From contig CALFXJ010000060.1 in NCBI GenBank assembly GCA_937958105.1, positions 159,428 through 223,427 of the forward strand: a stretch of DNA of 64,000 bases. Reading direction: 5' to 3'. Of this stretch, positions 1 to 8,420 are shown piece by piece; within the stretch, counting starts at the first letter, position 1; the number at the start of each line of letters is the position of its first letter. This DNA is from an uncultured Cellvibrio sp. (GTDB lineage Bacteria > Pseudomonadota > Gammaproteobacteria > Pseudomonadales > Cellvibrionaceae). The position numbers were made by a program, and so were the translations under genes. A model generated the notes under the pieces. It was not told the origin of the DNA and did no database searches. It saw only the letters and a list, made by a program, of their open reading frames with translations.

Positions 1-141
1 TTTATCAGTTGCGCGGGGCTTACCCTTTCCACCAATGGGGGGTTGAGGACGCGTGGTTTTATCATCGCGTGAACGACCAGCAGCCGGTTTGCCGGCCTTA
101 CGGGGTTTGTCAGATAACTCTGGGTGGGATTTTTTTACCAT
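1..141 (-). CDS. rluB: RluB-type 23S rRNA pseudouridine synthase, N-terminal part only
   Basis: The first 47 codons are open on the minus strand and run off the window edge. The start ATG lies 17 bases after the scpB stop. The visible peptide (MVKKSHPELSDK...) is a basic Lys/Pro/Arg/Gly-rich tail with no recognisable domain. I identify it by position: scpA-scpB-rluB is a widely conserved operon, and RluB proteins often carry basic extensions. RluB makes a pseudouridine in helix 80 of 23S rRNA. The S4 and catalytic domains are outside the window, so the call rests on context. Confidence 0.6.
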   Translation of the reverse strand, partial: MVKKSHPELSDKPRKAGKPAAGRSRDDKTTRPQPPIGGKGKPRATDK

Positions 142-158
142 AGATTAGTGCAACAAGA

Positions 159-1082
159 TTAATCGTTGCGAGGCTCCTCGTCCTCGTTCGCGGCCTCGGC
201 CGCAGGGTTAGCATCTGTTTCACCGGTTACCTTGTCGCTGTCCGCGACATCTGTCGGTGAATCTTCAATATCTTCAAAGGCATCTTCGCCTTCAACAAAC
301 TCTTCAAGCGCATCGTCACCCGCGCTGTCGATAATAACAGTGTCTGTGTTGTCCGGTATGGGCGCATCCGTATCCGGCTCCCCCAGACCTTCTTCATCGC
401 CGCCGAGATTCAATACGGGATTCAGCTCATCCAGGTCGCGGATTTCACTTAGCGACGGCAGGTCTTCCAGACTCTTCAAATTGAAGTAGTCGAGGAACTG
501 ACGTGTTGTAGCGTACAGCGAAGGACGCCCGGGCACATCGCGATGCCCCACCACCTTGACCCACTCACGCTCCATCAGCGTCTTCATGATGTGAGAGCTC
601 ACCGCGACACCACGAATCTCTTCAATGTCGCCACGGGTGATCGGCTGGCGATAAGCAATAAGTGCCAGCGTTTCGAGCAGGGCCCGGGAATACTTCTGCG
701 GTTTTTCTTCCCACAGGCGGTTTACCCAGGGAGCCAGTCCTTCACGCACCTGCAGGCGCCAGCCGGAAGCCACCTCTTTGAGTTCAAAACCGCGGTCAGC
801 ACAGGCAACATCTATTGCCTGCAGTGCAGCCAGGATCTCGTCTTTAGTGGGAGCAACCTTCTCATCAAAGAGCTCCAGCATCCGGGCTACGGTCAAAGGT
901 TGGCCGGCAGCCAGAAGCACCCCTTCAATAATCCGGCGCAACTGTTCCTGGTCCACTGCCAGTGAGTGCGGGTTAACGCTGGGGCTTTCGTCGCCAACTT
1001 CAGACTCCGCCTCTTCTTCTCGAGTCTCGACGTCAAGTTCGTCGACTTCGGAGGTAATTTCGTCAGTATTTTCTATGGTCAT
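159..1082 (-). CDS. scpB: Segregation and condensation protein B
   Basis: ScpB is the winged-helix (kite) subunit that dimerises and, with ScpA, forms the non-SMC part of the bacterial condensin complex for chromosome segregation. Residues about 45-215 form the paired winged-helix core, with the family pattern LLETLALIAYRQPITRGDIE and a following RGV segment. It has about 42 acidic residues in front and a very acidic Asp/Glu-rich tail from about 220 to 307, so it is longer than typical ScpB (about 200 residues). Its ATG overlaps the scpA stop by four bases (ATGA), which indicates translational coupling. The acidic tail is low-complexity and its role is unknown. Confidence 0.95.
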   Translation of the reverse strand: MTIENTDEITSEVDELDVETREEEAESEVGDESPSVNPHSLAVDQEQLRRIIEGVLLAAGQPLTVARMLELFDEKVAPTKDEILAALQAIDVACADRGFELKEVASGWRLQVREGLAPWVNRLWEEKPQKYSRALLETLALIAYRQPITRGDIEEIRGVAVSSHIMKTLMEREWVKVVGHRDVPGRPSLYATTRQFLDYFNLKSLEDLPSLSEIRDLDELNPVLNLGGDEEGLGEPDTDAPIPDNTDTVIIDSAGDDALEEFVEGEDAFEDIEDSPTDVADSDKVTGETDANPAAEAANEDEEPRND

Positions 1083-1978
1083 GACATACGAGCTTTTACA
1101 TGTATGGGGCCAAAAGGTTCGCTCTGTACAATTTCTACCAGCGACTCCTTGATTAATTCCATTACCGCCAGAAAGGTCACCACAACACCCAGGCGACCTT
1201 CTTCGACTCGGAACAGACTTACAAACGGCACAAAATGGTTGTGGGCCAGTTTGTCGAGAACCTGAGCCATACGTTCGCGGGTAGAGAGTTTTTCCCGTGA
1301 CACATGGTGACTTTCAAACATATCGGCACGGCGGAGAACTTCAGACAGCGCCAGCAGCAGCTCCTGCAGTTCAACGTCCGGGTCCGGCCGGGTCAGGTTA
1401 CGATCCGGCGCCTGCGCCGAGGCCTGATAAATATCACGACCAATTCTCGGCAGCTTGTCGACGTCTTCGGCAGCCTGCTTGAAGCGTTCATACTCCTGCA
1501 ACCGGCGAATCAGCGACGCGCGCGGATCTTCGCCCTCTTCTTCCTCTTCAGCGGAGCGCGGCAGCAGCATCCGGGACTTAATCTCAGCGAGCATGGCCGC
1601 CATCACCAGATACTCAGCAGCCAGTTCAAACTGATGAGACTCCATCAGGTCCACATAAGCCATGTATTGACTGGTGATCTCTGAGACATTGATATCAAGG
1701 ATATCGATATTCTGGCGACGAATAAGGTAAAGCAGAAGATCCAGTGGCCCTTCGAATGCTTCAAGGAATACTTCGAGAGCATCCGGCGGAATATAAAGAT
1801 CCTGAGGCAGCTGGGTGTAGGCCTTGCCGTGGACAATGGCAAAGGGCATTTCAGCCTGGCTGGGGCGCTGGCTGGCTCCCTGGGATTCTTCCTGTGACGC
1901 TTCAGGCGCAGGAGATGCTGACGAATCGATAGTCGTTTCGCCGGTATCGTCGAGGGTTTCGCTGACAGGGTTGCTCAC
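1079..1978 (-). CDS. scpA: Segregation and condensation protein A
   Basis: ScpA is the kleisin that bridges the SMC heads and binds the ScpB dimer. The N-terminal kleisin signature (FEGPLDLLLYLIRRQNIDI) starts about 75 residues in. The central part has the MAAMLAEIKSRMLLP helix, and a C-terminal winged helix ends in FGPIHVKARMS. The frame is open to an ATG at 2020, but the extra 14 residues are Cys/Phe-rich and have no ribosome site. I chose the GTG at 1978; a later ATG (MPFAIVHGKAYT) is also possible. It is the first gene of the scpA-scpB-rluB operon. The first 40 residues are Ser/Glu/Gln-rich and not conserved. Confidence 0.93.
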   Translation of the reverse strand: MSNPVSETLDDTGETTIDSSASPAPEASQEESQGASQRPSQAEMPFAIVHGKAYTQLPQDLYIPPDALEVFLEAFEGPLDLLLYLIRRQNIDILDINVSEITSQYMAYVDLMESHQFELAAEYLVMAAMLAEIKSRMLLPRSAEEEEEGEDPRASLIRRLQEYERFKQAAEDVDKLPRIGRDIYQASAQAPDRNLTRPDPDVELQELLLALSEVLRRADMFESHHVSREKLSTRERMAQVLDKLAHNHFVPFVSLFRVEEGRLGVVVTFLAVMELIKESLVEIVQSEPFGPIHVKARMS

Positions 1979-2109
1979 AAAGAAAAATCCGAATAAACCA
2001 CAGGAACACCCGGCTGCCATAGGGCCGGGCGGATTGAGCGGGCATTATAGCTATTAATACGCAGTGGTGACAGCGCCGCAGAAATTATCTGATAACCATT
2101 TAAAATCAA

Positions 2110-2736
2110 TCAATTAGCCGCGAAATCTGAGAAATCACCTTTACCCTGGCGAATCAGCTGCGGTACCTCGCCCGTCAGGTCAATGACCGTGGTAGGCTCT
2201 ATTCCACAGTAGCCACCGTCGATTACCAGCTCCACATGGTGCTCCAAGGTATCGCGGATATCGTAGGGATCACTCAAGGGGAATTCGTCGCCCGGCAATA
2301 GCAGGCTGCTGGTCATCAGCGGCTCCCCCAGCTCCTCCATCAATGCCAAGGCGATGTTATTTGCCGGTACCCGCAGGCCTATGGTTTTGCGTTTGGGGTG
2401 CATCAATCGCCGCGGAACTTCTGCAGTTCCTTCCAAGATGAAGGTATAGGGGCCGGGTGTATGATTCTTCAGCAGCCGGAATACCCTGTTATCTACCCGG
2501 GCATAGGTTGCCAGCTCCGAAAGGTCGCGACACATCAGAGTGAAGTTGTGGTGTTTGTCGAGCTGGCGCATGGCGCGGATGCGGTCCAAAGCCATCTTGT
2601 CACCAAGGTGGCACCCGATGGCGTAGGCTGAATCCGTCGGATAGGCCACCAGCCCGCCTTTACGAATAATATCCACGGCCTGTGTAATCAGCCGTGACTG
2701 AGGATTGTCTGGATGAATCTGAAAAAACTGCGCCAC
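2110..2736 (-). CDS. yciO: YciO/TsaC/Sua5 family protein (threonylcarbamoyl-AMP synthase fold)
   Basis: A 208-residue protein of the Sua5/YciO/YrdC fold. These bind ATP, bicarbonate and threonine, and TsaC/Sua5 members make threonylcarbamoyl-AMP for the tRNA t6A modification. The sequence shows the family opening GGLVAYPTDSAYAIGC and RIRAMRQLDKHHNFTLMCRD, then TPGPYTFIL and IGLRVP. It resembles the YciO branch more than TsaC: the usual S-x-N loop is replaced by a TSSLLLPG segment. YciO has low or debated t6A activity, so I do not claim t6A synthesis. The GTG start is preceded by AGGAG six bases away. The PHP gene lies 53 bases upstream on the same strand, and the pair is conserved in gammaproteobacteria. 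Confidence 0.88.
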   Translation of the reverse strand: MAQFFQIHPDNPQSRLITQAVDIIRKGGLVAYPTDSAYAIGCHLGDKMALDRIRAMRQLDKHHNFTLMCRDLSELATYARVDNRVFRLLKNHTPGPYTFILEGTAEVPRRLMHPKRKTIGLRVPANNIALALMEELGEPLMTSSLLLPGDEFPLSDPYDIRDTLEHHVELVIDGGYCGIEPTTVIDLTGEVPQLIRQGKGDFSDFAAN

Positions 2737-2789
2737 AGGTTACTCCTTACATTTCTTGTTATATCGCTGACCTCACGGGCAGCCTTACC

Positions 2790-3620
2790 TTAATATCCCA
2801 ACAACTGCCAGACCGGGCGACACTGCTCAGGCAAGGTGCCGAAATTGCCCAACTCCTGCCACGGCTGGTCCGGAACATGAAAATCGCTGCCGCATGATGC
2901 ATAAAGACGATTAGCTTCGGCGATACGCGCCAGGTCGTCCGCTACGCCCGATGCCTGTTGACCGCTGATAACCTCCAGTGCGTCTCCTCCCTGGGCGGCA
3001 AAGTCGCCGATCAAAGCACACATTTTCGTCCGCGTCAGGTCGTATTTAAACGGATGCGCCAGAACCGCCACGCCCTCCGCCTCGTGAATCCACTCTATTA
3101 TCTTGGACATCTCCGGCCATTGATATTTCACATCAGCCGGTTTTCCGGCCCCCAGATACTTTTTAAAAGCAGCGCCAGCATTGGCCACCGCGCCGACCTC
3201 TACCAGCCATTGAGCAAAATGAGGGCGTCCCACCAGAGCGTCTCCCGCCAGCGACCGGGCTCCTTCCAAGGCTCCGGGAAAGCCGGACTTCTGCAGGCGC
3301 TCTGCAATGGCAACCGCACGTTGTATCCGGGCTTCCTGCTGCGCCGCTATGGCTTCCTGCAGAGCGGAGCTTTGGATGTCGACGCCGAGTCCGACGATGT
3401 GCACGCCGTTTTTACCCCATTGGCTGGAGAATTCAATTCCATTGATAAGCTGCACACCTTCCCGATCGGCGGCTTGCCGGGCACTCGCCAAACCAGCTAT
3501 CGTATCGTGATCCGTCAATGCCAGTACATTAACTCCTTTCGCTTTAGCCCTCGACAACAGGTCATCAGGGCTTAAAATACCGTCCGACTGGTTACTGTGG
3601 CAGTGCAGATCAAAAATCAA
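2790..3620 (-). CDS. rnm: PHP-domain phosphoesterase, RNase AM (YciV/TrpH) family
   Basis: A metal-dependent PHP phosphoesterase. Family members act as 3',5'-nucleoside bisphosphate phosphatases and 5'-3' exoribonucleases (RNase AM) that mature rRNA 5' ends. All expected metal-ligand positions are visible: H6 and H8 (DLHCHS), D37/H38/D39 (TDHDT), E63, H74, H134, H189 (LAHP) and D246/H248 (GSDFH). Length (276) is normal. The start is a TTG with AAGGA seven bases upstream; no in-frame ATG fits, because the TTG directly precedes the obligatory IFDLHCHS strand. The gene is divergent from the VC0807-family gene and co-directional with the YciO gene. Confidence 0.92.
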   Translation of the reverse strand: MIFDLHCHSNQSDGILSPDDLLSRAKAKGVNVLALTDHDTIAGLASARQAADREGVQLINGIEFSSQWGKNGVHIVGLGVDIQSSALQEAIAAQQEARIQRAVAIAERLQKSGFPGALEGARSLAGDALVGRPHFAQWLVEVGAVANAGAAFKKYLGAGKPADVKYQWPEMSKIIEWIHEAEGVAVLAHPFKYDLTRTKMCALIGDFAAQGGDALEVISGQQASGVADDLARIAEANRLYASCGSDFHVPDQPWQELGNFGTLPEQCRPVWQLLGY

Positions 3621-3717
3621 ACTGGCTTCCTTATACGCCCAGATGCGTATATATGGATGGATTCAGGGGCGGATGAGGTCAAACCGGAACCGAGGTCCTG
3701 TTTGGCAAAAACCTATT

Positions 3718-4527
3718 ATGACATCGGTAATGACAATGACTGAAACCGTTTCTGAAAGCAAAGTGGAAAATCCTGTGAATTCCGACAATCACTCCCCTGA
3801 CGCTGCGGAATCAGCGCAAAAGCCAAACGCTAAAAAACCCCGGAAGGAAAACCTGCTGTTCAATATCCTGTTGAACATAGCTATCCCCACGTTGATCCTG
3901 ATGAAACTCAGTGGCGAACAGCACCTGGGAACCCAGTGGGCTGTCGTCGTCGCCCTTGCCTTCCCCATTACCTATGGCTTGCGCGACTTCATCATCAACC
4001 GCAAATTCAACATCTTCTCGGCCCTGGGATTTATCAGCATTCTCTTAACCGGCGGTATCAGCCTGCTACAACTGGACCCGCAATATATTGCCATCAAGGA
4101 AGCGGCTATTCCCGGCCTCATTGGGCTTGTGACACTGGTGTCGATCAAGACGCGCTACCCGCTGGTGAAAACCTTCCTGTATAACGACACGGTGCTCAAG
4201 GTTGACAAGATTGCTGCCGCACTGAAGCAGCACGGCACCGAAGCGGCTTTTGAAAAAACGCTCAAAAACGCTTCACTGCTGGTCGCCGCCTCATTCTTTT
4301 TATCGTCTGCGTTGAACTATATTCTGGCCAAAATACTGGTTGTCAGTGCGCCGGGCACCGAGGCCTTCAATGCCGAGCTGGGCAAGATGACAGCGCTGAG
4401 CTTTCCCGTTATTGCCCTTCCCGTCACCATTGTGATGATGGGCGCAATGTTTTACCTTTTCCGTAATATTCATCGATTGACCCACCTGACGCTCGAAGAA
4501 ATCATCAACGATGGCAGCGCCAACTAA
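3718..4527 (+). CDS. VC0807-family inner-membrane protein
   Basis: A multi-pass membrane protein of the VC0807 type, function unknown. After a polar, charged N-terminus of about 45 residues there are hydrophobic stretches at LLFNILLNIAIPTLILMKL, WAVVVALAFPITYGL, FSALGFISILLTGGISLL, AIPGLIGLVTLVSI, LLVAASFFLSSALNYILA and FPVIALPVTIVMMGAMFYLF, consistent with six helices. It sits just upstream of yciI, where many relatives carry the septation protein yciB/ispZ; the topology is loosely similar, so a related role is conceivable but unproven. The start is uncertain: the frame is open back to 3643, and I chose the ATG at 3718, with others at 3730 and 3736. Confidence 0.75.
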   Translation: MTSVMTMTETVSESKVENPVNSDNHSPDAAESAQKPNAKKPRKENLLFNILLNIAIPTLILMKLSGEQHLGTQWAVVVALAFPITYGLRDFIINRKFNIFSALGFISILLTGGISLLQLDPQYIAIKEAAIPGLIGLVTLVSIKTRYPLVKTFLYNDTVLKVDKIAAALKQHGTEAAFEKTLKNASLLVAASFFLSSALNYILAKILVVSAPGTEAFNAELGKMTALSFPVIALPVTIVMMGAMFYLFRNIHRLTHLTLEEIINDGSAN

Positions 4528-4544
4528 CCAGTTAAGGAAACCTC

Positions 4545-4844
4545 ATGCTCTACGCCATCATTAGTGAAGATGTCGCTAACAGTCTGGAACTGCGCAAAGG
4601 CGCCCGCCCGGATCACCTCGCACGTTTGCAGACACTTAAGGAGGAAGGACGCCTGGTACTGGCCGGCCCACATCCTCTGATTGATTCAGATAACCCCGGT
4701 GATGCCGGCTTCAGCGGCAGCCTCGTGGTGGCTGAGTTCTCTTCCCTGCAGGCCGCAGAAGCCTGGGCCGCAGCAGATCCCTATGTGGCAGCCGGGGTAT
4801 ATCAAAAGGTTGTCGTAAAGCCTTTCAAGAAAGTGTTGCCGTAA
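4545..4844 (+). CDS. yciI: YciI-like protein
   Basis: A 99-residue YciI-family protein (ferredoxin-like, dimeric alpha-beta barrel fold), biochemical role not established. The family pattern is clear: MLYAIISEDVANS at the start, R-x-x-HL-x-x-L, then GRLVLAGPHPL and a C-terminal DPYVAAGVYQKVVVKPFKKV. The conserved His/Asp pair of the putative active site is present (DHLARLQ and ADPY). AAGGA lies six bases before the ATG. It starts 17 bases after the VC0807-family gene, so the two are probably co-transcribed. Family members are linked by location to cell division and fatty-acid genes, which is only a hint. Confidence 0.92.
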   Translation: MLYAIISEDVANSLELRKGARPDHLARLQTLKEEGRLVLAGPHPLIDSDNPGDAGFSGSLVVAEFSSLQAAEAWAAADPYVAAGVYQKVVVKPFKKVLP

Positions 4845-4929
4845 CACTCGGTCCACACCCGAATCAGATTTATTCTCTTGCATCTAAAACCACTAACCTC
4901 ACCTCGCTGACAACAGGAACTGAACTGCC

Positions 4930-5631
4930 GTGAAAAAGAAACCGCTTAACCTGCCATCTATAATGCTGGCTTTGATCTGTTCACTGACTTCGGTGATGGT
5001 TTCGTTGAATAGCTTTGCACAAGCCAACGTTCGTTATATTACCGATGTCTTGTATGTGCCTCTTCGGGCGGGAATGAGCAACAACAGTGAGGTTGTAAAA
5101 GCGGCGCTGACCAGCGGCACACGTCTGCGCCTGATCAGAGAGGCCCAGGACAGCAGCAATGATACCTGGGCCCTGGTAGAAACAACTGACGGTGTACAGG
5201 GCTGGATTCGGACGCAACATCTCATCAACGAACCTACTGCGTCCATCAAACTCGAACGGGTAAATGCTCAACTGGCTAAAGCGTCTTCTTCGGCGAAGGA
5301 AGCCCTTGAGCGACAGAAAGCCCATGACCAGCTGCAGGTTGAGCACGAAGATCTGCAGCAACAATATCAAGCACTGCTGGATAATACTGAGAGCCTGCGC
5401 CAAAGCTCTGCAGCGGCACTCGACCTGGAGCGGGAGAACCAGCGCATCCATGAAAACAATCAGCTTCTGCAGACGCGGGTGGATGTGCTACAGGCCGAGA
5501 ATGAGCAGCTGCGTAACGCAGAGCGATACAACCAGTGGGTGTACGGTGCAGGACTGATGATTTGCGGTGTGATCCTGTCTTTCCTTCTGCAGGCGTTGGG
5601 AAAACGTAAACGGCAGTCGGAATGGCGTTGA
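4930..5631 (+). CDS. TIGR04211-type SH3 domain envelope protein
   Basis: A 233-residue protein with signal peptide or anchor (residues about 10-31, ending SFAQA), a bacterial SH3 domain (about 33-100, RYITDVLYVPLRAG ... GVQGWIRTQHL), a coiled coil (about 105-200, heptad-rich with many Gln, Leu and Glu) and a C-terminal membrane helix (about 206-222) followed by basic residues. This is the architecture of the TIGR04211 family, often found near yciI. Such proteins probably bind peptidoglycan or envelope partners; the exact role is unknown. It uses a GTG start; the lysine-rich run right after it suits a signal sequence. The cyclophilin gene follows closely. Confidence 0.85.
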   Translation: MKKKPLNLPSIMLALICSLTSVMVSLNSFAQANVRYITDVLYVPLRAGMSNNSEVVKAALTSGTRLRLIREAQDSSNDTWALVETTDGVQGWIRTQHLINEPTASIKLERVNAQLAKASSSAKEALERQKAHDQLQVEHEDLQQQYQALLDNTESLRQSSAAALDLERENQRIHENNQLLQTRVDVLQAENEQLRNAERYNQWVYGAGLMICGVILSFLLQALGKRKRQSEWR

Positions 5632-5651
5632 TGTAACAGGTGGAGATAACG

Positions 5652-6302
5652 ATGACTGGCAAGATAACTGTGAAAGGTCTGATAACTACATTGCTGCTGG
5701 CCCTGCTGGCTTCCGGGGCAGTGGCCCAGAAAAATCCACAGGTGGCATTGAAGACCGACCTCGGTACTATTGTCGTAGAGCTGTATCCCAAAGAGGCGCC
5801 GATCACCGTGGCGAATTTTTTGGAGTACGTCGACAGCAAATTTTATGACGGCACGATTTTTCATCGTGTGATTCCGGGCTTCGTTGTCCAGGGCGGCGGA
5901 ATGACCTTTGAATTTGCCGGCAAGCCTACGCGCGACCCCATAAAGAATGAATCCAGCAATGGCCTGAAGAACGAATACAAGACCCTTTCCATGGCCCGCA
6001 CTAACGATCCGGACAGTGCGACCTCGCAGTTTTTTATCAATCTGCGCGCAAATCCTTCGCTGGATGCCAAAGAAGGTAAGCCCGGTTATGCCGTGTTCGG
6101 TATCGTGGTAGAAGGCATGGATGTAGTCGAAAAGATTGTGGCCGAGCCGCGCGGGATGTATCGTTCATTTCCCGATGCCCCCAACTACGCCGTCCGCATC
6201 CTCAGCGCTACCCGTGTTGATCCCGATGCGAAGAAATCCGCTGAGAACAACGATTCCTTGAAGAATACAAATGTGAGCAATGCACTGGTGCCGCGATCAT
6301 GA
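5652..6302 (+). CDS. Periplasmic peptidyl-prolyl cis-trans isomerase, cyclophilin type
   Basis: A cyclophilin that catalyses prolyl isomerisation in secreted proteins. A signal peptide (about residues 1-25, ending SGAVAQ) precedes the cyclophilin fold. Motifs visible are TDLGTIVVELYPKEAPITVANF, IFHRVIPGFVVQGGG with the catalytic Arg, SMARTNDPDSATSQFFIN and GYAVFGIVVEGMDVVEKI. The C-terminal 25 residues are polar and not part of the domain. The chosen ATG follows GGTGGAG by six bases; an in-frame GTG at 5640 lies within that ribosome site. The stop overlaps the pdxJ start (ATGA), an uncommon partnership that suggests coupled translation. Confidence 0.93.
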   Translation: MTGKITVKGLITTLLLALLASGAVAQKNPQVALKTDLGTIVVELYPKEAPITVANFLEYVDSKFYDGTIFHRVIPGFVVQGGGMTFEFAGKPTRDPIKNESSNGLKNEYKTLSMARTNDPDSATSQFFINLRANPSLDAKEGKPGYAVFGIVVEGMDVVEKIVAEPRGMYRSFPDAPNYAVRILSATRVDPDAKKSAENNDSLKNTNVSNALVPRS

Positions 6303-7063
6303 GCCGAACAGCGCTGAGCGTTAATCTCAATAAGATCGCCTTGATCCGGAACTCTCGTCCAGGAAATTACCCGGACTTGATCAGTCATGCCCAGGTCTGC
6401 ATTGCAGCCGGTGCAGACGGTTTAACCGTGCATCCGCGGCCGGATCAACGCCACATCCGTCCCGACGATGTTTACGCCTTGTCGGAGCTGGTGCGCGACA
6501 ACAACTCCATCGAATTCAACATTGAAGGAAATCCTTACGCCGAATCGCTCGGCAGTTTTCCCGGCTTCATGAAGCTGGTGCGCGATACCCGTCCTCATCA
6601 ATGCACTCTGGTGCCCGACAGCAATGATCAGCTTACCTCCGACCATGGTTTTGATCTGGTTAAATCAGGCCCCCAGCTCCGCCCGCTGATCCGGGAACTG
6701 CAGGACCTGGGCATACGGGTCAGCCTGTTTATGGATCCGGATATTGACCAGATCAGTCTGGCCAAGGATATCGGCGCCGATCGCATAGAGCTCTACACAG
6801 GCCCCTACGCTGAAGCCTTCAAACACCAAGGCGCCGAATTTGATGCTTTATTTAAGCGCTATTTTGATGCTGCCGTACATGCACAGAAAATCGGCATCGG
6901 ATTGAACGCCGGGCACGACCTGAACCTGGAAAATCTGCCAATGTTTCGCATGGTTCCAGATTTGCTTGAAGTCTCCATCGGCCATGCCCTCACAGTTGAT
7001 GCGCTTGCCATGGGACTGGCTAAAGCCGTGCGTGCCTACAAGGCGTTATGTGAGGACGATTAA
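6299..7063 (+). CDS. pdxJ: Pyridoxine 5'-phosphate synthase
   Basis: PdxJ condenses 3-amino-2-oxopropyl phosphate with 1-deoxyxylulose 5-phosphate to make pyridoxine 5'-phosphate in de novo vitamin B6 synthesis. The eight-stranded barrel motifs are intact: SVNLNKIALIRNSR at the N-terminus, H45 and R47 in TVHPRPDQRHI, E72 in EFNIEGNP and H206 in NAGHDLN. Length is 254. In many gammaproteobacteria pdxJ lies in the rnc-era-recO-pdxJ-acpS cluster; here it follows a cyclophilin with a four-base overlap, so either it was relocated or it belongs to a second lineage of PdxJ. Whether another copy exists cannot be told from this window. Confidence 0.95.
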   Translation: MSRTALSVNLNKIALIRNSRPGNYPDLISHAQVCIAAGADGLTVHPRPDQRHIRPDDVYALSELVRDNNSIEFNIEGNPYAESLGSFPGFMKLVRDTRPHQCTLVPDSNDQLTSDHGFDLVKSGPQLRPLIRELQDLGIRVSLFMDPDIDQISLAKDIGADRIELYTGPYAEAFKHQGAEFDALFKRYFDAAVHAQKIGIGLNAGHDLNLENLPMFRMVPDLLEVSIGHALTVDALAMGLAKAVRAYKALCEDD

Positions 7064-7134
7064 GCATTCGCCTGCCTGAAAAAGATGGTGTTGTGGTCTA
7101 AGCTTTCATTGAGTCATCAATGGAGGATCTCGCA

Positions 7135-7551
7135 ATGCCATCTTCTATCCTTGTTAAAGATTATATGCAGCATAATGCGCACGCGATTCCCGTTTCCGCC
7201 AATGTTGAGCAAGTCGTTGATCATCTACTCGCCAATCATTTGACCGGCGCTCCGGTTATTGATCAAAGCCGGCAAGTCGTAGGATTTGTTTCAGAACAGG
7301 ACTGCATAAAAGAAATGCTTAATAGTGCATTTTTCTGCGCAGAGCCACCACCGGTCAGCAGCATCATGCGCACAGATGTTCTGACGGTCACTCCAGATAC
7401 CTCCATTCTTGAAATAGCAGAGACCATGCTGCTGAACAAACCGAAGAACTACCCTGTTGTAGTGAATGGCAAACTAGTGGGTCTTATTAATCGGCGGATG
7501 ATCCTGCATGCGCTGATGCATAATGACGAAGCGCGCTATGTTCGGTACTGA
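7135..7551 (+). CDS. CBS-domain pair protein
   Basis: A small cytoplasmic protein of 138 residues consisting of two CBS motifs (about 6-62 and 70-128), which usually bind adenosine nucleotides and act as energy or redox sensors. The first repeat has VKDYMQHNAHAIPVSANVEQVV and GAPVIDQSRQVVGFVSEQD; the second has IMRTDVLTVTPDTSI and NYPVVVNGKLVGLINRRM. No catalytic domain is attached, so it probably regulates a partner. The start at 7135 follows GGAGG with eight bases between; the frame extends to an ATG at 7120 that has no site. It stands alone between pdxJ and the methyltransferase gene. Confidence 0.88.
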   Translation: MPSSILVKDYMQHNAHAIPVSANVEQVVDHLLANHLTGAPVIDQSRQVVGFVSEQDCIKEMLNSAFFCAEPPPVSSIMRTDVLTVTPDTSILEIAETMLLNKPKNYPVVVNGKLVGLINRRMILHALMHNDEARYVRY

Positions 7552-7630
7552 TTGATATTTCGCGTATTCCTTCGTCCTTGCTCCTGATCGGGATATAATC
7601 CACGTCCCGATCACCATCCCGTATATATCC

Positions 7631-8398
7631 ATGAATAAAACCGACAGCGAAGCCTACCGCGAAAAAAAACGTTTCTTTGAAAACCTGCTTACAGTGTACG
7701 GCCGCAAACCTGTGCTTGAAGCTCTGCAGGACCCCGCCGTTGGTATTTATCGCCTGCATCTGGCGGAAAGCAACAAATCAGCAGACATTCTCGATGAGAT
7801 TATGGCGATTGCGCGCGAGAAAGGCGCGGAGATTGTTTATCACAACCGCCAAGCGCTGTCCCGCATCTCAAAAAATGCCAAACAGGATCAGGGCGTTGCT
7901 GCCGACCTGACGCTGCGTGGCTATAAAACCTACACGACTTTTCTCGACAAGCCACCCTCTGATCCCTTCACGTTACTGGCGTTGGACGGTATCAACAATC
8001 CGCAAAATCTGGGGATGATTATTCGGTCTGCCTGTGCGGGTAATATTGACGGCATCCTGTTGCCACAAAAGGGCAATGCACAAATTGATCCTCTGGTTAT
8101 TAAGGCAAGTGCAGGCACTTTATTTCGCGCGCCGATACTTCGCTGCGAAAGTCTGCTTAAGGCGCTGAAGGAGTTTCAACAGCAAGGTGTCGATATCTGT
8201 TCTCTTTCATCACATGCGCCGAAGACGTTAAAGGAATTCCAACCTAAAGGCGCTTGTATTTATGTCCTGGGAAATGAAACAGACGGGGTGTCGGCAGAGG
8301 TAGAAAAACTGTGTAACCAGCGTGTGCGAATTCCAATGAATAATGGTGTGGAATCATTGAATGTTGCTGTCACCGCTGCACTGATTGCTTTTCGCTGA
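7631..8398 (+). CDS. TrmH/SpoU-family RNA 2'-O-methyltransferase
   Basis: A SPOUT-fold methyltransferase that transfers a methyl from S-adenosylmethionine to a ribose 2'-OH in tRNA or rRNA. The N-terminal substrate-binding domain is present (about 20-90). The knotted catalytic domain has all three motifs: motif 1 NNPQNLGMIIRSA (about 122-135, with the key Asn and Arg), motif 2 YVLGNETDGVS (211-221) and motif 3 RIPMNNGVESLNVAVTAALIAF (about 233-254). The domain order is like RlmB, but the sequence is divergent and the exact target is unclear. A TATAAT lies at 7594, with a poor -35 17 bases upstream. It converges with tgpA; only 22 bases separate the stops. Confidence 0.87.
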   Translation: MNKTDSEAYREKKRFFENLLTVYGRKPVLEALQDPAVGIYRLHLAESNKSADILDEIMAIAREKGAEIVYHNRQALSRISKNAKQDQGVAADLTLRGYKTYTTFLDKPPSDPFTLLALDGINNPQNLGMIIRSACAGNIDGILLPQKGNAQIDPLVIKASAGTLFRAPILRCESLLKALKEFQQQGVDICSLSSHAPKTLKEFQPKGACIYVLGNETDGVSAEVEKLCNQRVRIPMNNGVESLNVAVTAALIAFR

Positions 8399-8420
8399 CC
8401 ATGCTGAAGGTGATCAGCCA

